Shown here: positions 33,461 through 45,639 of the stretch, piece by piece
Layout of the letters: every line of letters begins with the position of its first letter
Position numbering within the stretch: the first letter of the stretch is position 1
Origin: Amphiura filiformis
Lineage: Eukaryota; Echinodermata; Ophiuroidea; Amphilepidida; Amphiuridae
Length of the DNA stretch: 64,000 nt
Direction of reading: 5' to 3'
Assembly: GCF_039555335.1 (NCBI RefSeq)
Contig: NC_092641.1
Coordinates: 33,691,548-33,755,547, forward strand
The notes under the pieces: generated by a model
Told to the model about the DNA's origin: nothing
Databases searched by the model: none
What the model saw: the letters and a program-made list of their open reading frames with translations, nothing else
Made by a program: the position numbers and the translations under genes

Positions 33461-33893
33461 CCCAAACTTAGTTCTCAAAATATATTGTAAATTGATATAT
33501 AGCAGCAAAATTTGTAATTAAGCCTGTTGATACATATGGCAGCTATTATATTTTTAAACAGTAATTTTCTCATAACACCTTTCAATCCCTTATTAAATGC
33601 CTAGGAACTGTAAAAATGATCCAATATAGCTATAAATACCATTATTTAATGCAACAATGCATATGGCAGCCATCATTGTAAAACTGTAAATAACAAAACT
33701 TAAAATTGCTGCCTTATGTATAATTGCGGTGTTTACTGTAAAGTTCTCGCCTAAACTTTGGGACCCTGGTGGACCCCATAGACGACTTCGGAATGAATTT
33801 AAATTTTGCGGAGGTTAATATTCTAACAAGTGGCACATTTTAAAACTAGGTACAAAAAATTTGATTGACATGAGGGGCGTTTGATGCACCCTA

Positions 33894-34290
33894 CCGAAAG
33901 ACTACATCCATCAGCACCGCTACTCAAACACCTTCACTGGCTGCCAATTGAACAGCGAATCAAATTTAAAATCTTGCTTATCACCTTCAAAGGAGTCCAT
34001 GGCCTCATTCCACCTTACCTCACCAAAGTTCTTTAGAGATATTCATGTGGTAGACCAAACTTGCATTCCAGTGATGATAGCCTCCTTTTACGCAATCCAT
34101 GAACCTACAGAAACGACGGTGACAAGGCCTTCTACGCTGCAGCCACCCGACTACGGAACCTCATACCTACATCATCATTTGAATAGAGCAACATTTCACC
34201 AATGCTCTGTGCATTTGCTGCCTTTCCATATATACCTTTCCCTGCCAGTGTTTATAATAGCAAAAACTAACTCTTTTTGTCAATCAACTT
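33894..34290 (+). pseudogene. CR1/L2-group LINE C-terminus, right piece
   Basis: After the duplicated octamer the frame continues LHPSAPLLKHLHWLPIEQR, then FKILLITFKGVHGLIPPYL, then a stop and further degraded C-terminal codons ending near RLRNLIPTSSFE. It completes the LINE segment cut at 30320, and removal of the insert plus one octamer copy gives a seamless frame. The 3' tail is unclear. Confidence 0.87.
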
Positions 34291-34299
34291 AATCCATTT

Positions 34300-35045
34300 T
34301 TATACATCAAAATTAGCCAGTATGACTCATCTCTGGAATTTAATTTAAGTGAAGTCATTTCAATCATAGATCAGTATGAAGATATTTATTTATCTATTTG
34401 AAAATGTTGAGAAAAGAAATCATGTTACATGTACAAACATTGATTTTACCATTCAAAAACTTATACTGTCCTGATACTCTAGCAGGGCAAAAAGTGATGT
34501 TTCAGTTATTATGAAGATAAAAAAATCAACATTAAAAGTGTACTCTCATGTTATTTCATGCAAACTACTACAACAGTTTCACACAGCAAATTCTTTGCAA
34601 ATGCACTATAAACTTAAGTTATTTTATTTTATTGATGCTTTCAAACATACCCAGTCATATTTGGAATTGATATCAGCTCTTTGGTGCAGACATTTGGATA
34701 CTTCAGTAATATTACCTGTTATGCATGCTATACAAAGTGTTTTATCTGAAAAGTAATGATATGTGTAAGTGAATGTCAATTACTGGGGAAAGACAAAGCA
34801 ATCTTATTCAATACCATGCATCTCAAAAATATGACAGGATATATGCAAAGATTTTATTTTATTCTCATTTGGGTATTGTGACCAATTTTTTTCCATTTCA
34901 TGCAGACCACAAACATTGATATTTATTACAATAATATTCCAGAGCTGATAACAAAAATGGATTTTTAGGATTTTCAATTATAATGATTCAACCTTGAATG
35001 TTGTTTGAATTAACATAACAATGCATTGATATTAAATTTAATGTA
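34300..35045. other. No gene recognised
   Basis: Plain A/T-rich DNA. An 81-codon open stretch (34511-34756, plus) has no domain or splice context, and I do not consider it a gene. Confidence 0.5.
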
Positions 35046-35578
35046 TAGACGAATCCAACGAGCCAAGTCATGGTCACGATTTGGTCGGCCATCTTTGGTT
35101 TCCCGCTAGCACCAACCTGGTGTTTTGAGCGCCCTATTGTGCAAATAAAAGCCGCCTAACACCTAGAGAAGATGCAAAGACGAGGAGGGTTAATAGAATA
35201 ATATATACAATAGAGGTAATCCTGTCGCATCTATTCATACATAGTCCTTTTGTTCATCCATTTGTACATCTATGAATAGATGCGACGGGATTACCTCTAT
35301 TGTATATATTATTCTATTGTATTATTCTATTAACCTTCCTCGACCTTCTCTAGGTGTAAGGCGGCTTTTATTTACACAACTGTTGGAACTGTATTGTGTT
35401 GTAAATCATTCTTTTGTCTACTTGTGTTTTCGCGGAAGGTATAAAACGGGTGATAGAATGCAGTTTAAAATTTCCGCCAAGGCTGAATCATTTCACATTT
35501 TGGATGCATTGTAGCCGACAGGGACCCAACTAAAGGCTGCTAGTCAGGTGTAGGAATGTGTGTATTTGGATTCGTCTA
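35046..35578. mobile_element. Fold-back MITE, 533 bp, TA duplication
   Basis: The ends TAGACGAATCCAA and TTGGATTCGTCTA are perfect inverses flanked by TA (35044-35045, 35579-35580). Inside, arms of about 110 bp (about 35143-35256 / 35268-35385) form a second, near-perfect palindrome containing GAATAGATGCGACGGGATTA. The whole would fold into one long hairpin. The TA duplication points to Tc1/mariner-type mobilisation. Confidence 0.78.
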
Positions 35579-35584
35579 TAAGGT

Positions 35585-36410
35585 ACAAGGAACTTGTATA
35601 TACAACCGAAAGTGGTCATACATATACCGATGTACAAACGTAACAGTCCCAGCTGAAACATGCATGTAAATGAACCAAAAAAGGTGCGGCAAGAATTTTT
35701 GGACCACATATGTCTAAGTTAACTTTTCAATGTTTTCAAGTTAGCATAACAAAAACGACTGGTAAGCAAGTGACTTGCTTACCAAGGGAGTGATCTCTGA
35801 ACCACTTTGTGAGGTTTATTTCAAAACTTGTGGAAATAGTTGTAGTGGCATTGTGTTAGTGGCAAAATCCGATTCGGTTATTTTACCCCCCAGGACATGG
35901 GGTCTGAAGATATTGAGCTTTTTTGCATGTTTCAGCACAAGGTTAACCATATTATTTCCATGTTATTTTTGTAAATAACTTTACAAAATGGTATCAATAT
36001 ATATCGGAGAGTATTTTCATTCCTTTGCTATCCAAAAATTTTTTTAAATCTCCAACACCCTCATTTGACATCACAATGACATCATAATATAGATGCCATA
36101 TTTGTGGGTTGCACCAATACGCATGGAAGGTGGTACGCAATGCTTTTTGTTTTTTCCACCACATGGTATAAAGGGTGGTGCAATAATTATGTGTACCCCC
36201 AGGGTCAATTGTAGAGGGTAGCAATGATTTTTTGGCAGACTGGCACTGTGTCTATATTATGCCCTAAAAAGGTGTAGGGAAAATATGCCAAATCATGCAC
36301 GTGTAAGTTACATCCACCCCTCCCCGCCAGCAGGCCATTTTTAGTTTACATCAAATCATTTTTTTGCAAGATCATGACATAATTGCACACTACCAATGAT
36401 TCCCTACACT
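35585..36410. other. No gene recognised
   Basis: Unremarkable sequence. The only structure noticed is a perfect 23-base palindrome with 11-base arms (GGTAAGCAAGT g ACTTGCTTACC) at 35761-35783, which could be a dimeric protein site or chance. Confidence 0.4.
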
Positions 36411-36411
36411 G

Positions 36412-36727
36412 CAGTGACGTAGCTGCTGGGGGATGGGGGGCAATTGCACCCCCTGGCAAAAATGGCCTATTTGGGCCCCCGCCCCCTAGTGCAAGGAAAA
36501 AAAGAGGAAAAAGGAGGGAGAGAGAGGAAAAAAGAGAGGGAGAGGGGGAGAGGGAGAGGAGGGGCAGAGAGATGGGGAATCCATACGATATGCAATACCA
36601 TACGATTATTATCAATAAGCCTGGCACAAATTGTCAATTAGGGCCCCCCAGTGCAGGGAAATTTGGTGGATTTGGGCCCCCGCCCCATACAGGCTTGCCC
36701 CCCTGGAAAAAAATCCCTGCTACACTG
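36412..36727. mobile_element. G-rich TIR element (hAT-like candidate)
   Basis: The left CAGTGACGTAGC and the inverted right CAGTGTAGCAGGG are related, each followed by G-rich stretches (GGGGGGCA). The interior contains a purine-only tract (36488-36575). The flanking octamers do not match, so the boundaries may be off or the duplication has decayed. Confidence 0.5.
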
Positions 36728-36744
36728 ATTTTCTTCAATTAGGA

Positions 36745-37758
36745 AATGTTTAATAATACTGTTGTGGAAGGGGTTGGATTAGGGAGCCAAGATGTTTTCC
36801 CACCACATTTCAGCTAAACTATAGTTATAGAGATTAAACCATAAAACATCTCTGAATATTCCATCAGTAACAAAGTTTTGTTCAATTATTTTTTATAAAT
36901 GCTGATTCTTGTTAAAATCATTAGTCTGAGAGCACTGAAAATGATTATTTTAAGTTAAATCAAGAAATAGATTACGTAATGCTTTGTTCCTTTGATGCCG
37001 ATTAGATTTTCCGGTAGGCTATTCATGAAAGTGGTACCATTGTTTCGAACAAAGGGGTTCCGCCATTAAATTGGTCACTGATACGGCATCATATAAACGC
37101 TTTACACAACAGGCGAGTATCAATAAGTGACCACAATACAGTCATGTGTAAAGTGGTACCATTGTTCTCATGTGGGTCTGAAGTCTATAAAGGAGGCTTT
37201 TGTTGACAATGTAATCCTTTTATTACCCACCTGACTTTAGGCGCTTCATTTAAATAAATTGAATGCCCTGCTGATCGATTACACATCAGAATGTATTAAG
37301 GCTGCCATGCCGTCCACATTTCTATAGTACTCTATAATGGTAATCGCTGCATATACAAGTATAAGTATAGGCCTATAAAGGGTTTTTTTCACAATGTCCA
37401 TTTAATTTCATTTTAAGAAGGAGATTGGCATCGAAATATAGTGGTGTACCCAAAAGGGAGGAGGGGCAGATACACCCCTGTGAGAAGTCTTGCGAGGGGA
37501 TGAGGGAGGAAGAGGGGAGGAGGGGATATGGAGAATGAGAGGGGCCCACAGTAAGGGAGAAAGAGGAAAAATGAAGAAAAAGAAATAATGAGAAGTAAAT
37601 AAAATTATAGAAAGATAAGGACATATTATTGGAATGACAGGGAGAGTGAGAGAGGACAAAAAGAAAGAAAGAGAGGGGAAGAAGGGAAGAGAGAGAAGGA
37701 TGAGCGAGGGAGTGATAAAGTTAGTGTAGGCCTAGGAAAGAATAAGTACAGAGAAAGA
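36745..37758. other. Non-coding region with a 290-bp purine tract
   Basis: No gene is visible. From about 37440 to 37730 one strand is almost pure A/G (GAGAGAGGAAGA-type words), which could adopt triplex structures. The rest is plain AT-rich sequence. Confidence 0.6.
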
Positions 37759-38714
37759 CTAGATGGCACAGTTGTGTTTGAGCAAACACGAATATCTATG
37801 CCTGTGTTTTCCACCCTAACAAACCTTAACCCACCATGACACTCATTAGTCAACCCTAGCACCCCTTCACCACCTAAACATACCCTGATACTTCTTAAAC
37901 CACCATGACACCCCGATCCACCATGACATCCCCTTAAGGCAGCGTAACACCCCTACCCAATGTTACCTTAGGGCAAGATTTTGACCATTTTTATGCTAAT
38001 TAGGTAATTTGCATAAAACTCATAACAGAAGCGGCCATTGAAAAAAAAAAGCTCCTATATGTTGTTGCTCATGAAATTTGCCACATTTTGGTACCAATGA
38101 CAATACACTTTGGACAAAATTTGAGCATTTTTATGCCAATTAGCTAATTTGCATATAACTCAAAACAGAAGCGTCCAATGAAAAACTAAATCGCCTATAT
38201 GTTGTTGCATATGAAATTTTCCACATTTTGGTACCAATGACGATACACTTTGGACAAAATTTGAGTATTTTTATGCTAATTAGCTAATTGTACATATATT
38301 GCTCCCTGTAGCCCATTACCTTTGATCTCTGGAATCGAGGCTATCACAGAAATATCTAAGGGTCATGGGTCATCATTGTACCAAGTATGAACCCTGTGGG
38401 TGCTGTAGTTCTTGAGCTAGTTCTTGAGCTAGAGCTGTTGGAAATTTTACACATATTGCCCCCTGTAGCCCATGACCGTTGACCTCTAGGGTCAGGGGTA
38501 CCCTAGGATGTTGCTAGGGGTCATGAGCCATCAGTATACCAAATATGGGCCCCAAGGCTACTTTGGTTCTTGAGCTAGAGGAGTGCAAAGAAGTAGTCTT
38601 TAGGAGGAGGAGAAGGAGGAGGAGGAGGAGGAGAAGGAGGAGGAGAAGGAGAACGAGAAGCCGAAGACTAAACACAACAAATACAATATCTATGCCCCGT
38701 TGTACGGGCATAGA
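37759..38714 (-). mobile_element. Non-autonomous Helitron, 956 bp
   Basis: A shorter relative of 31534-33129. On the minus strand it starts TCTATGCCCG after a host A and ends GCCATCTAG before a host T, with the hairpin GTGTTTG-CT-CAAACAC ending 11 bases before CTAG. The right third (38300-38700) matches the tandem GGGTCATGGGTCATC / TTGAGCTAGAG units and the GGA/GAA tract of the larger copy. The left part has CCACCATGACA words instead of the CTCTCT minisatellite. Confidence 0.85.
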
Positions 38715-38715
38715 T

Positions 38716-40215
38716 AAAAAGAAAGGAAAATAAATGTAATAATAATTATTATAGAAACTAAACGCATAATAGCACTAAGCAGCCATTTGATGACATCAAT
38801 GCCATTATGCGTTATGTAATTAAAATGCCTAGTCAGATGTATTTCGCACCTGCCAAGCACAAGTCACCCAATTTCGAAAACTGGATGTTGAATGTACACT
38901 CTCATGAATATTGATTGGCAACATTTTCCAATATGTCAGCGCTCTAATCGGACACAATAGAACAATGAACGTTGCAGCCCGCTGAGTTAAATCACATAAT
39001 TTATCCGACGGTTGCTCACCAGTTCCGCCCGGTTCTACCCGGTTAGGCCCGGTTTGTATTGTTTTAAACAATATGGAACACGGTTCAACTGCCACTAACT
39101 GCCGGTCAACCGGCGGTTGAGTTTTGAAGCCACCCATAAACTATTATCAGCTAACCTGTGTGACAACACTATACCTTACAATACACTAAAATGGGCAAAA
39201 ACAGGAAAACTTAAGAAGCCATGTCCAGGGGACAAAATGCCCAATTTGAACGAAACAAAGGCCATTTTCCCACTCACAAAAAGTCACTACAATGATTTCC
39301 ACAAGTGTTTTAAAACTTTGGTTCGAGATCACCCTCCATGACCTCAAAAGGTCAAGTCATCTGAAAAAATAAAAATGTAAATCGTCAGCCCATTTGAGAA
39401 CAAATACAGCTTTTGCCAATGTCAATTCCGTATCTTAAAAGCAACTTAACTTATGAGTGCAAGATGACAGGGGTGTCAAGAGTGGCTAACCATCAAAATA
39501 TTGCACAACGAAAGTTGAACACACGCTCACCTTTGTTTTCAGATTTGTTCTTTGTTCTTTATGTTTCTCTTATTTTTCATTGTTGAACTTATTGAACAAA
39601 AGAAACATATTGAAAAATAAAATATTGTACACTGAAATAAAATAGTTTTAGAACTTCTTGACTCTTGGTGGTTATAAATAAAGTAAGGTGGTCATTAGAG
39701 AAGAACACAATTTTGGTGAAAGCAATTCTGCACGCTGTATCTAATGTCATAGAAATAAAAGTGAACAAGTTTTATTCTTTGTTCATCAGAATAAAATAAT
39801 GCATTTGCCATGCTATGGCTGGGCCTACTCAAGTGCCCCGCCAAATGCACGGTGGCTGTGATGGTGGTATAATGAACCTTGTGTTGCATTATGTCACATA
39901 AAGAGCTTGCTCAGGAATTTGTGGAATGCGGATTAAGTACGTAGGTTGTGAACTTGACATTCACAGGGGTACTAGTAGAGGGTACATAGATTATGTCATG
40001 AAAAGGATATTTAAAATTGTTAACATTAACTTAGATTATTTTCAAAAATCTACATGTAACTTTTTTGGGGACACCCGGTAGTTATACTATCCAATAACTT
40101 TAATATGGTACTGTATCAGCCATTGAAAGACATAAAAACTAGATTAAGAGAACAACAATTTAACACTGAAAAGACAACTATGTCTTTTCCTTCGCATGCT
40201 ATAAGAATAGTAACC
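38716..40215. other. No gene recognised
   Basis: Mostly unique-looking AT-rich DNA. A short low-complexity stretch of CCGGTT words (39010-39115) gives an open frame on the minus strand that I regard as spurious. Confidence 0.5.
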
Positions 40216-40439
40216 TTTATATTGCAATAAAAATATAGCCATGTACATGTACAGGGTTTACTTTAACGCACAAAACACACATATTTACGCGTTCAGGCAC
40301 ATTGCGGACCCCTTCAAATCCAAAGTCCAACGAGTACAAAATCTTGAAAACGTACTCGTTCAAATATTGAAAGATTTGAATAGAGAACACCCGACATTGT
40401 GCATTTATTCTCGGCTTTTGGCATTTACCTACTCCCGAT

Positions 40440-41340
40440 ATGCAGGGCCCGAAAAAGTGCCCTCGAAAGGCTTCATGGACCGTTGTTTCACAAATTTTCG
40501 GCTTTTTCAACTGTTCAAACTTAAATTTTACACAGCAATAGTGCCAAAATGGTCCACCAAATTGCTTCAATTAGGTCTTCATAGTTGCAAAATTTTCCAC
40601 GTTCTGATTAGGGGGAATATCCCTCTGCGTAGTGAATAAACAAATGGCCACTTTCACTTCTGCTTTCGACATTTGCCAATAATTTTTATGTTTAATGCCA
40701 TATTATAACATTTTCATACAAAATAGATTAGCATTTCTTTGCCATAAAATGTTAATTTTATTTTTGAGCCGAACAACTACATCAAAGCAAAGAAAATTGG
40801 AATTTACTACCAGCGCATATGTCGCCAATACGTACCACTCCTTCGGTCACGTTATGGTATGACCCTTTGTTGTGTAGCTCACCCTCCTGCACGCCGTGTA
40901 CGTACTGTGTGTTATGAACATCGTGCATGCGTTCGACTAATAATTCCATCGTAATAATAAAACGCCGATTCCGGCGTTTTATTTAAAATCTCGGATTTTG
41001 ACAAAACTACAGCACATAGTCTTGATTTTTGCAGGGTATATTGGTTTAATAAAGTACAATATAATCATGTAAAAAAATGAATTTTAAAAAATCAGTGAGG
41101 GCGTCCTCCTCGGCAAATGTTATAATATGGCTTTAACACAATGTATAGGCTTACAATAATAGGGAAAACTTGCCGTCCACGAAAGGATTCATGGACTGCC
41201 CATTTCACAGTTTTTTGGCTTTTTAAACAAATATTTTACAAATGGTCCATCAAATCACTTCAATTAGATTTTCATTTTGCAAAAGTTTCTTACTTCTCAG
41301 GGGGTATTTTTTATATTTTATTATTTTCTTCTAAAATTGC
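40440..41340 (+). repeat. Two copies of a dispersed repeat ('TTCATGGACC ... GTGCCAAAATGGTCCACC')
   Basis: At 40455-40640 and 41140-41345 the same series of words appears: AAAGGCTTCATGGACC, TTTTTCAAACT, TTTTACA, AAATGGTCCA, TTGCTTCAATTAGG and GCAAAA. The same series in one or other orientation lies at 6590-7060, 24890-24960 and 53690-54130. It is a dispersed, AT-rich family with a period of roughly 220 bp where tandem. Confidence 0.65.
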
Positions 41341-41615
41341 ACCTTCTGACTGCTCTAGATCCGCCACCGCTCCAAACACTCACACATTGTTAAAAATGTC
41401 TTCAAAATAATATTATTATAAAATTACCCCTTGGGCAATGTTTTGGACCCCTTCAAGGAAAAATTCACAATTGAAAGAGTCCAAAAAAATAGAAAATACC
41501 CCTTCAGCAAAATGATTAAAGAAAACCCTGGCCATGTACACACAGAATTAAGTGTGCTCATCAAGAAGTGTTCACCTCCGGTACCTATTTAAAAATGTGT
41601 GACCCACACATGAAA

Positions 41616-41714
41616 CATAACAATTAGTTTTGCCGTCGGACAAGTTTAAACTGTCTGATGTTAGGGAAATTGACAGTTTTAAACTTGTCCAAAGCAAACC
41701 CACTAATTGTTATG
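41616..41714. repeat. Isolated palindrome, ~40-bp arms
   Basis: CATAACAATTAGTTTTGC and GGACAAGTTTAAACTGTC on the left are mirrored on the right as GACAGTTTTAAACTTGTCC and CTAATTGTTATG. The loop is about 15 bases. No duplication was detected. Confidence 0.65.
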
Positions 41715-42295
41715 AACTCCTGTCGTAAAAGTCTATCCCACAATATATAATGCCCCCTGTTGATGATATTGCACGTTGTATATTATTAAACACACTCATG
41801 GCTGCAAGTGCCCACTTGCAAAAAAAATATAGGGATAAATATAAGTTTAAAAAAAAAATATAGGGCCAATATAGGGGAAAAGGGCAACATTAGGCATACA
41901 TGTATAGGAATTTTAAACATTTGCAACAGATGTAACAGATGTAAAACAAAAAATACTCATTGTTTGTAACAGTTTTGTTCATACAGCATTATATCAATGT
42001 CAAAATTTATCTCGCAAAATGCATGTTGAAGAATTGAAGTTAATATTAGCTGTGTTCAGACACAGGGTTTTACACCTGGCGCAAGGTTGTGTTAAATGTC
42101 AGAGTAGTGCTTATGTGAATGCTATGTGGGCATCAGGATGAATGGGATTAACTTCAGATGCAAAAACTCAACATGAACTGTGAAAAGGTCTACTCCCCAG
42201 AATCCAGAAAAATACAATACAATTTTTTTAGATTAAAAAAATATTATCAACTTCTGCCAAAAACACAGATCAACCCCTACTGTTCATTTAGCACT

Positions 42296-43800
42296 ACTGT
42301 CTGTTCAACTAGCTTAGATTCTAGATATTTGAAAAAATACAAAATTGTGGCCAAAGTTGTCAAAGAAATGTGTTAGCACAGCCTTAGACCTAACATGATT
42401 TATACTTTTCAAATTCCAAAGTTCAATTTAAAACCCCATTTCTTTTCAATTTTGCCTCATTTTAGGCAGTTACTTGGGTCCACCAAAAGGCTTCGCGACC
42501 TTTTTACAAATCGAGTGGGACGGTCCATCCTCAATTTAGGGCATAGACTCTATCCAATTTAGCAAAACAATCTGTCCACCAATCTGTCCTGCCATTTCAA
42601 TTGTTATACCGTTCCGGTTATTGGATAGGTTCTATAGGTGATGATGGTCCACCGGTTTTTGTTACACGAAATTATATGGTGCGATTATATTTTATGCATA
42701 ACATTATTCTGAGCATTTTTTCCCCTAAACAATGACAGTAAAATTATGGATTTCGTTCTTATTTCAACTAGTTTACAATGTAAATTGAGTTTTGTTTAAT
42801 ACCACCATTCCTTCCCAAGAATATCAGCATTTGCTTGACATTTTCAGATACAGTGACTTTACAAGAATTGTTTTCTGTGACCTGATTGTTTTAAATAATA
42901 TTTTCTTGTATATACAAAAGTTCTTTTATTTCACAGTTTTTTCAGTTTGTATTCAACAAACAAAACGAAATATAACAAATTGAAAATAAATGTGTAGTTT
43001 TATAATAAACCTACAGGCCTACACCTTCTCAGACCCATTCGCACAAACAATAAATAAATAAATAAATAAATAAATAAAAATAAATAAATAAATAAATAAA
43101 TACATAAGGAATTCCTATATGTGTTCATCCATATCAAAAGCGATGCACTTGTTATGGCTGCTACATGTGTCTCATTTCACATAATAGCTAGGAATAAATA
43201 CCAGACTCATTTCAAGTGGGGGTCACTTTATATCATTCCAAATAAAATGGTTTAGGTATACAGAGAACATTCCTTAACCATGTGACTTGGGGATGATTCA
43301 AAGTGACCTCCACTTGAAATGAGTCTGGTATTTATTCCTAGCTATTATGTGAAATGAGACACATGTAGCAGCCGACAAGTGCATCGTTTTGATATGGATG
43401 GACACATATTAGAAAACCTTAGTTCATATATAATAACGTAATGTTTCAACACAAATTAGGCATACTTGCATTTTGCTGGACAATACTTCCTGATGCGGAT
43501 GATCGAATAAATACTATCTCTGCGCATTGTGACATTCGTCCCCATTGCTCTAAATGGATTGATTCAAGAAAGTTTATGGTACCCGACGTTCTATGGCTTT
43601 TTATGAAAATATCGCGGGAAAATAAGACCAAAATTGAAAAGAAATGGGGTTTTAAATTGAACTTTAGAATTTGAAAAGTATAAATTACGTTAGGTCTAAG
43701 GCTGTGCTAACACTTTTCTTTGATGACTATGACCACAATGTTTTGTTTTTTCAAATATCTTAAAAATTCAAGAATCTAAGCTAATTGAACAGACAGTAAC
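42296..43800. repeat. Large inverted repeat, ~165-bp arms
   Basis: The left arm (42296-42456) and the right arm (43624-43800) are inverted copies sharing TACTGTCTGTTCAA, GTGTTAGCACAGCCTTAG, CAATTTAAAACCCCATTTC and TTTTCAATTTTG. The spacer holds an (AAAT)n tract at 43050-43100 and a second palindrome. Confidence 0.8.
43117..43410. repeat. Inner palindrome, ~110-bp arms
   Basis: ATCCATATCAAAAGCGATGC on the left returns as GCATCGTTTTGATATGGAT on the right, with CATAATAGCTAGGAATAAAT and CAGACTCATTTCAAGTGG also mirrored. The loop is about 60 bp. It follows an (AAAT)n run and would fold as a fold-back MITE. Confidence 0.8.
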
Positions 43801-44713
43801 TGGCAATTAAAATTAAAATTTCACTAGTCAAAAACATGTATTTTTAGGGTGTTTTTCACATGCTGTGACAATCAAGTCTAAAGACTTGTATGTAATTTCA
43901 ATTTACGCATTCTAATTTTTGGAAAACATGTTTCATTCTTATAACTTAATTATTTTATTAAAGTAACACAAACAATTTCAGCACATACTCAAGATTGTTA
44001 ATGCTTAGATTTGTTCCAAGTTTTTGATTTTTGAAAATGCATGTTTTTGGCTTTTTCAAGAAATTAGTAAAATAATGAACTTTTTCTTTTATCTCCAGTT
44101 AGTGAATGATTAGAATTGAGCTATGTTTCATTTGACAGAAATTGATAATATTATGTCAATCCCCAAAAAATTAGTGCTGTATTTTTCTGGAATGGGAAGT
44201 AGTGTGGGTTCATATGGCAAAGGCCCAAGAAGTTCTGTGAATTTACTGAAATTGAAGGGCAAAAATGTAACCTGAAATTATGAATTTGGAGTACAAAATG
44301 GTGTCAAAAAGGCATTTACACTCAATAAATAAGACCTTCTGCAAAACTATTTAAAATCTGATGACAAAATATAGGGACTATAAGGCTTTTAAAAATTATA
44401 TAGGGAAATATAGAAAAATCTTTAAAATATAGGGCTGCTTGCAGCCCTGCACATTGTCTATTTTCTTATTGCTCAAACAAAAGCCTATATCCATTGTTAA
44501 CTTACTTATTCCTATCAACTTGCTTCTATATCCGCAAATATGTGCAAGTACTCTTCTTGGTGCGCAGGGTCCAACTTTTCTTGCAGTGGTTTTTATTCGT
44601 TGCTTTGCTGTAAGTAGAAAATATTAATGCCATTATTGTTTTTAACAATTCTATTGACTTCAGAAAAATTGTTTTAGAAATATGTAGAATTTCATGTTTC
44701 TTGTTAAGTATTT

Positions 44714-45187
44714 ATCTACCAAAAAAGCGTTGACAACGTAAAGAAATCAGCAAGTTTAAAAAACCCACCTCGGCTCACTTTTTGAAACTTGGTCCCATTT
44801 TGAACACCAACAGCAAATCAGTGTTTTTATTTTATTTCAACAGAATACAGCGTTTCCAACAAGATTACAAGCCTACTTGTTATTCGTTTAATTCAATCAT
44901 TAATCATGTTAATCATGATTATTATAAAACAAAACTCAATAGGATATTGGCTTACCATGCAAGAACAAGATAATAACCTTTCAGGTCGTTCCAGAAAGCT
45001 TACAAATTAATATCGCATCTGCACATTAAAGATACCTAACACTTCTGGAAATGTTTTAAATTGATATAAATATGATAAAGTTTAAATCAGTAACTTTTAC
45101 AAATGGGACCAAGTTTCAAAAAGTGAGCCGAGGTGGGTTTTTTAAACTTGCTGATTTCTTTACGTTGTCAACGTTTTTTTGGTAGAT
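44714..45187. mobile_element. TIR element, ~85-bp nearly perfect ends
   Basis: The left end ATCTACCAAAAAAGCGTTGA and the right end, inverted, stay complementary for about 85 bp, including ACAACGTAAAGAAATCAGC and CACTTTTTGAAACTTGG, with one length difference in the A run. The interior of about 300 bp is AT-rich. The target duplication is ambiguous, so the superfamily is unknown. Confidence 0.72.
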
Positions 45188-45639
45188 TTCTTTTCTTTTT
45201 TATGAATGTAGCCAAGCAGCTCCAAGCTTGGAAAGTCATCAGGTTACGAAGTGCACCATAAAGCGAATAAAACGAAAAATGGATGTTTGAAGTTGCTATT
45301 CTTGATTCATGACAATAAATAATTAAACAAAACTTTATCAGTTGTTTATTTTAAAACTACTTGCTCAAATCACGCGTGACTGTAATGTTCAGAGGCGTAC
45401 ACAATGATCAATAAACATTTTAATATACTTTAATTATTCAAGGCTACGTAAATATGTAAAGAAAATGTAAATATGAACAACACACACCCAATGCTGACAA
45501 TGCCAGAGAGACACACATAGAGTAAATCCGATTTAGGCCTACTTCATGTCGGAACTGGTAAATGCGCATTATGTTTAAGCCTATACTACGGAAGCGTCTA
45601 AATGCCCCAGATAATCGTGTTTTAATGTTTGTGGTTCTT

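Larger units (their letters stand above)
30321..33893 (+). mobile_element. 3.57-kb TIR transposon, 8-bp duplication
   Basis: The ends begin TAGGGTGCATCAAACGCCCC on both sides and stay complementary for about 150 bp (30321-30470 / 33742-33893). The octamer CCGAAAGA is duplicated (30313-30320, 33894-33901). Eight-base duplications occur in hAT, P, Merlin and Novosib-type elements; the TAGGG start favours hAT, but I do not recognise a hAT transposase. Several TATGGCAGC / GCTGCC words cluster near both ends (30500, 30540, 30634, 30671, 33536, 33663, 33710) and may be transposase sites. A broken gene lies inside and is split by a Helitron. Confidence 0.9.
41799..44449. mobile_element. Candidate hAT-like element, 2.65 kb, with internal palindromes
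   Basis: The left GGCTGCAAGTGCCC and the inverted right GGGCTGCAAGCAGCCC are related, and both are followed by ATATAGGG-rich stretches. The right end reads CAGGGCTGCAAG, a hAT-like start. No clear octamer duplication and no transposase is visible. The interior is dominated by nested inverted repeats (42296-43800 and 43117-43410). Confidence 0.4.

Noticed and set aside
38829..39137. Minus-strand open frame of 102 codons
   Set aside because: It crosses a CCGGTT low-complexity run, has no domain and no splice context.
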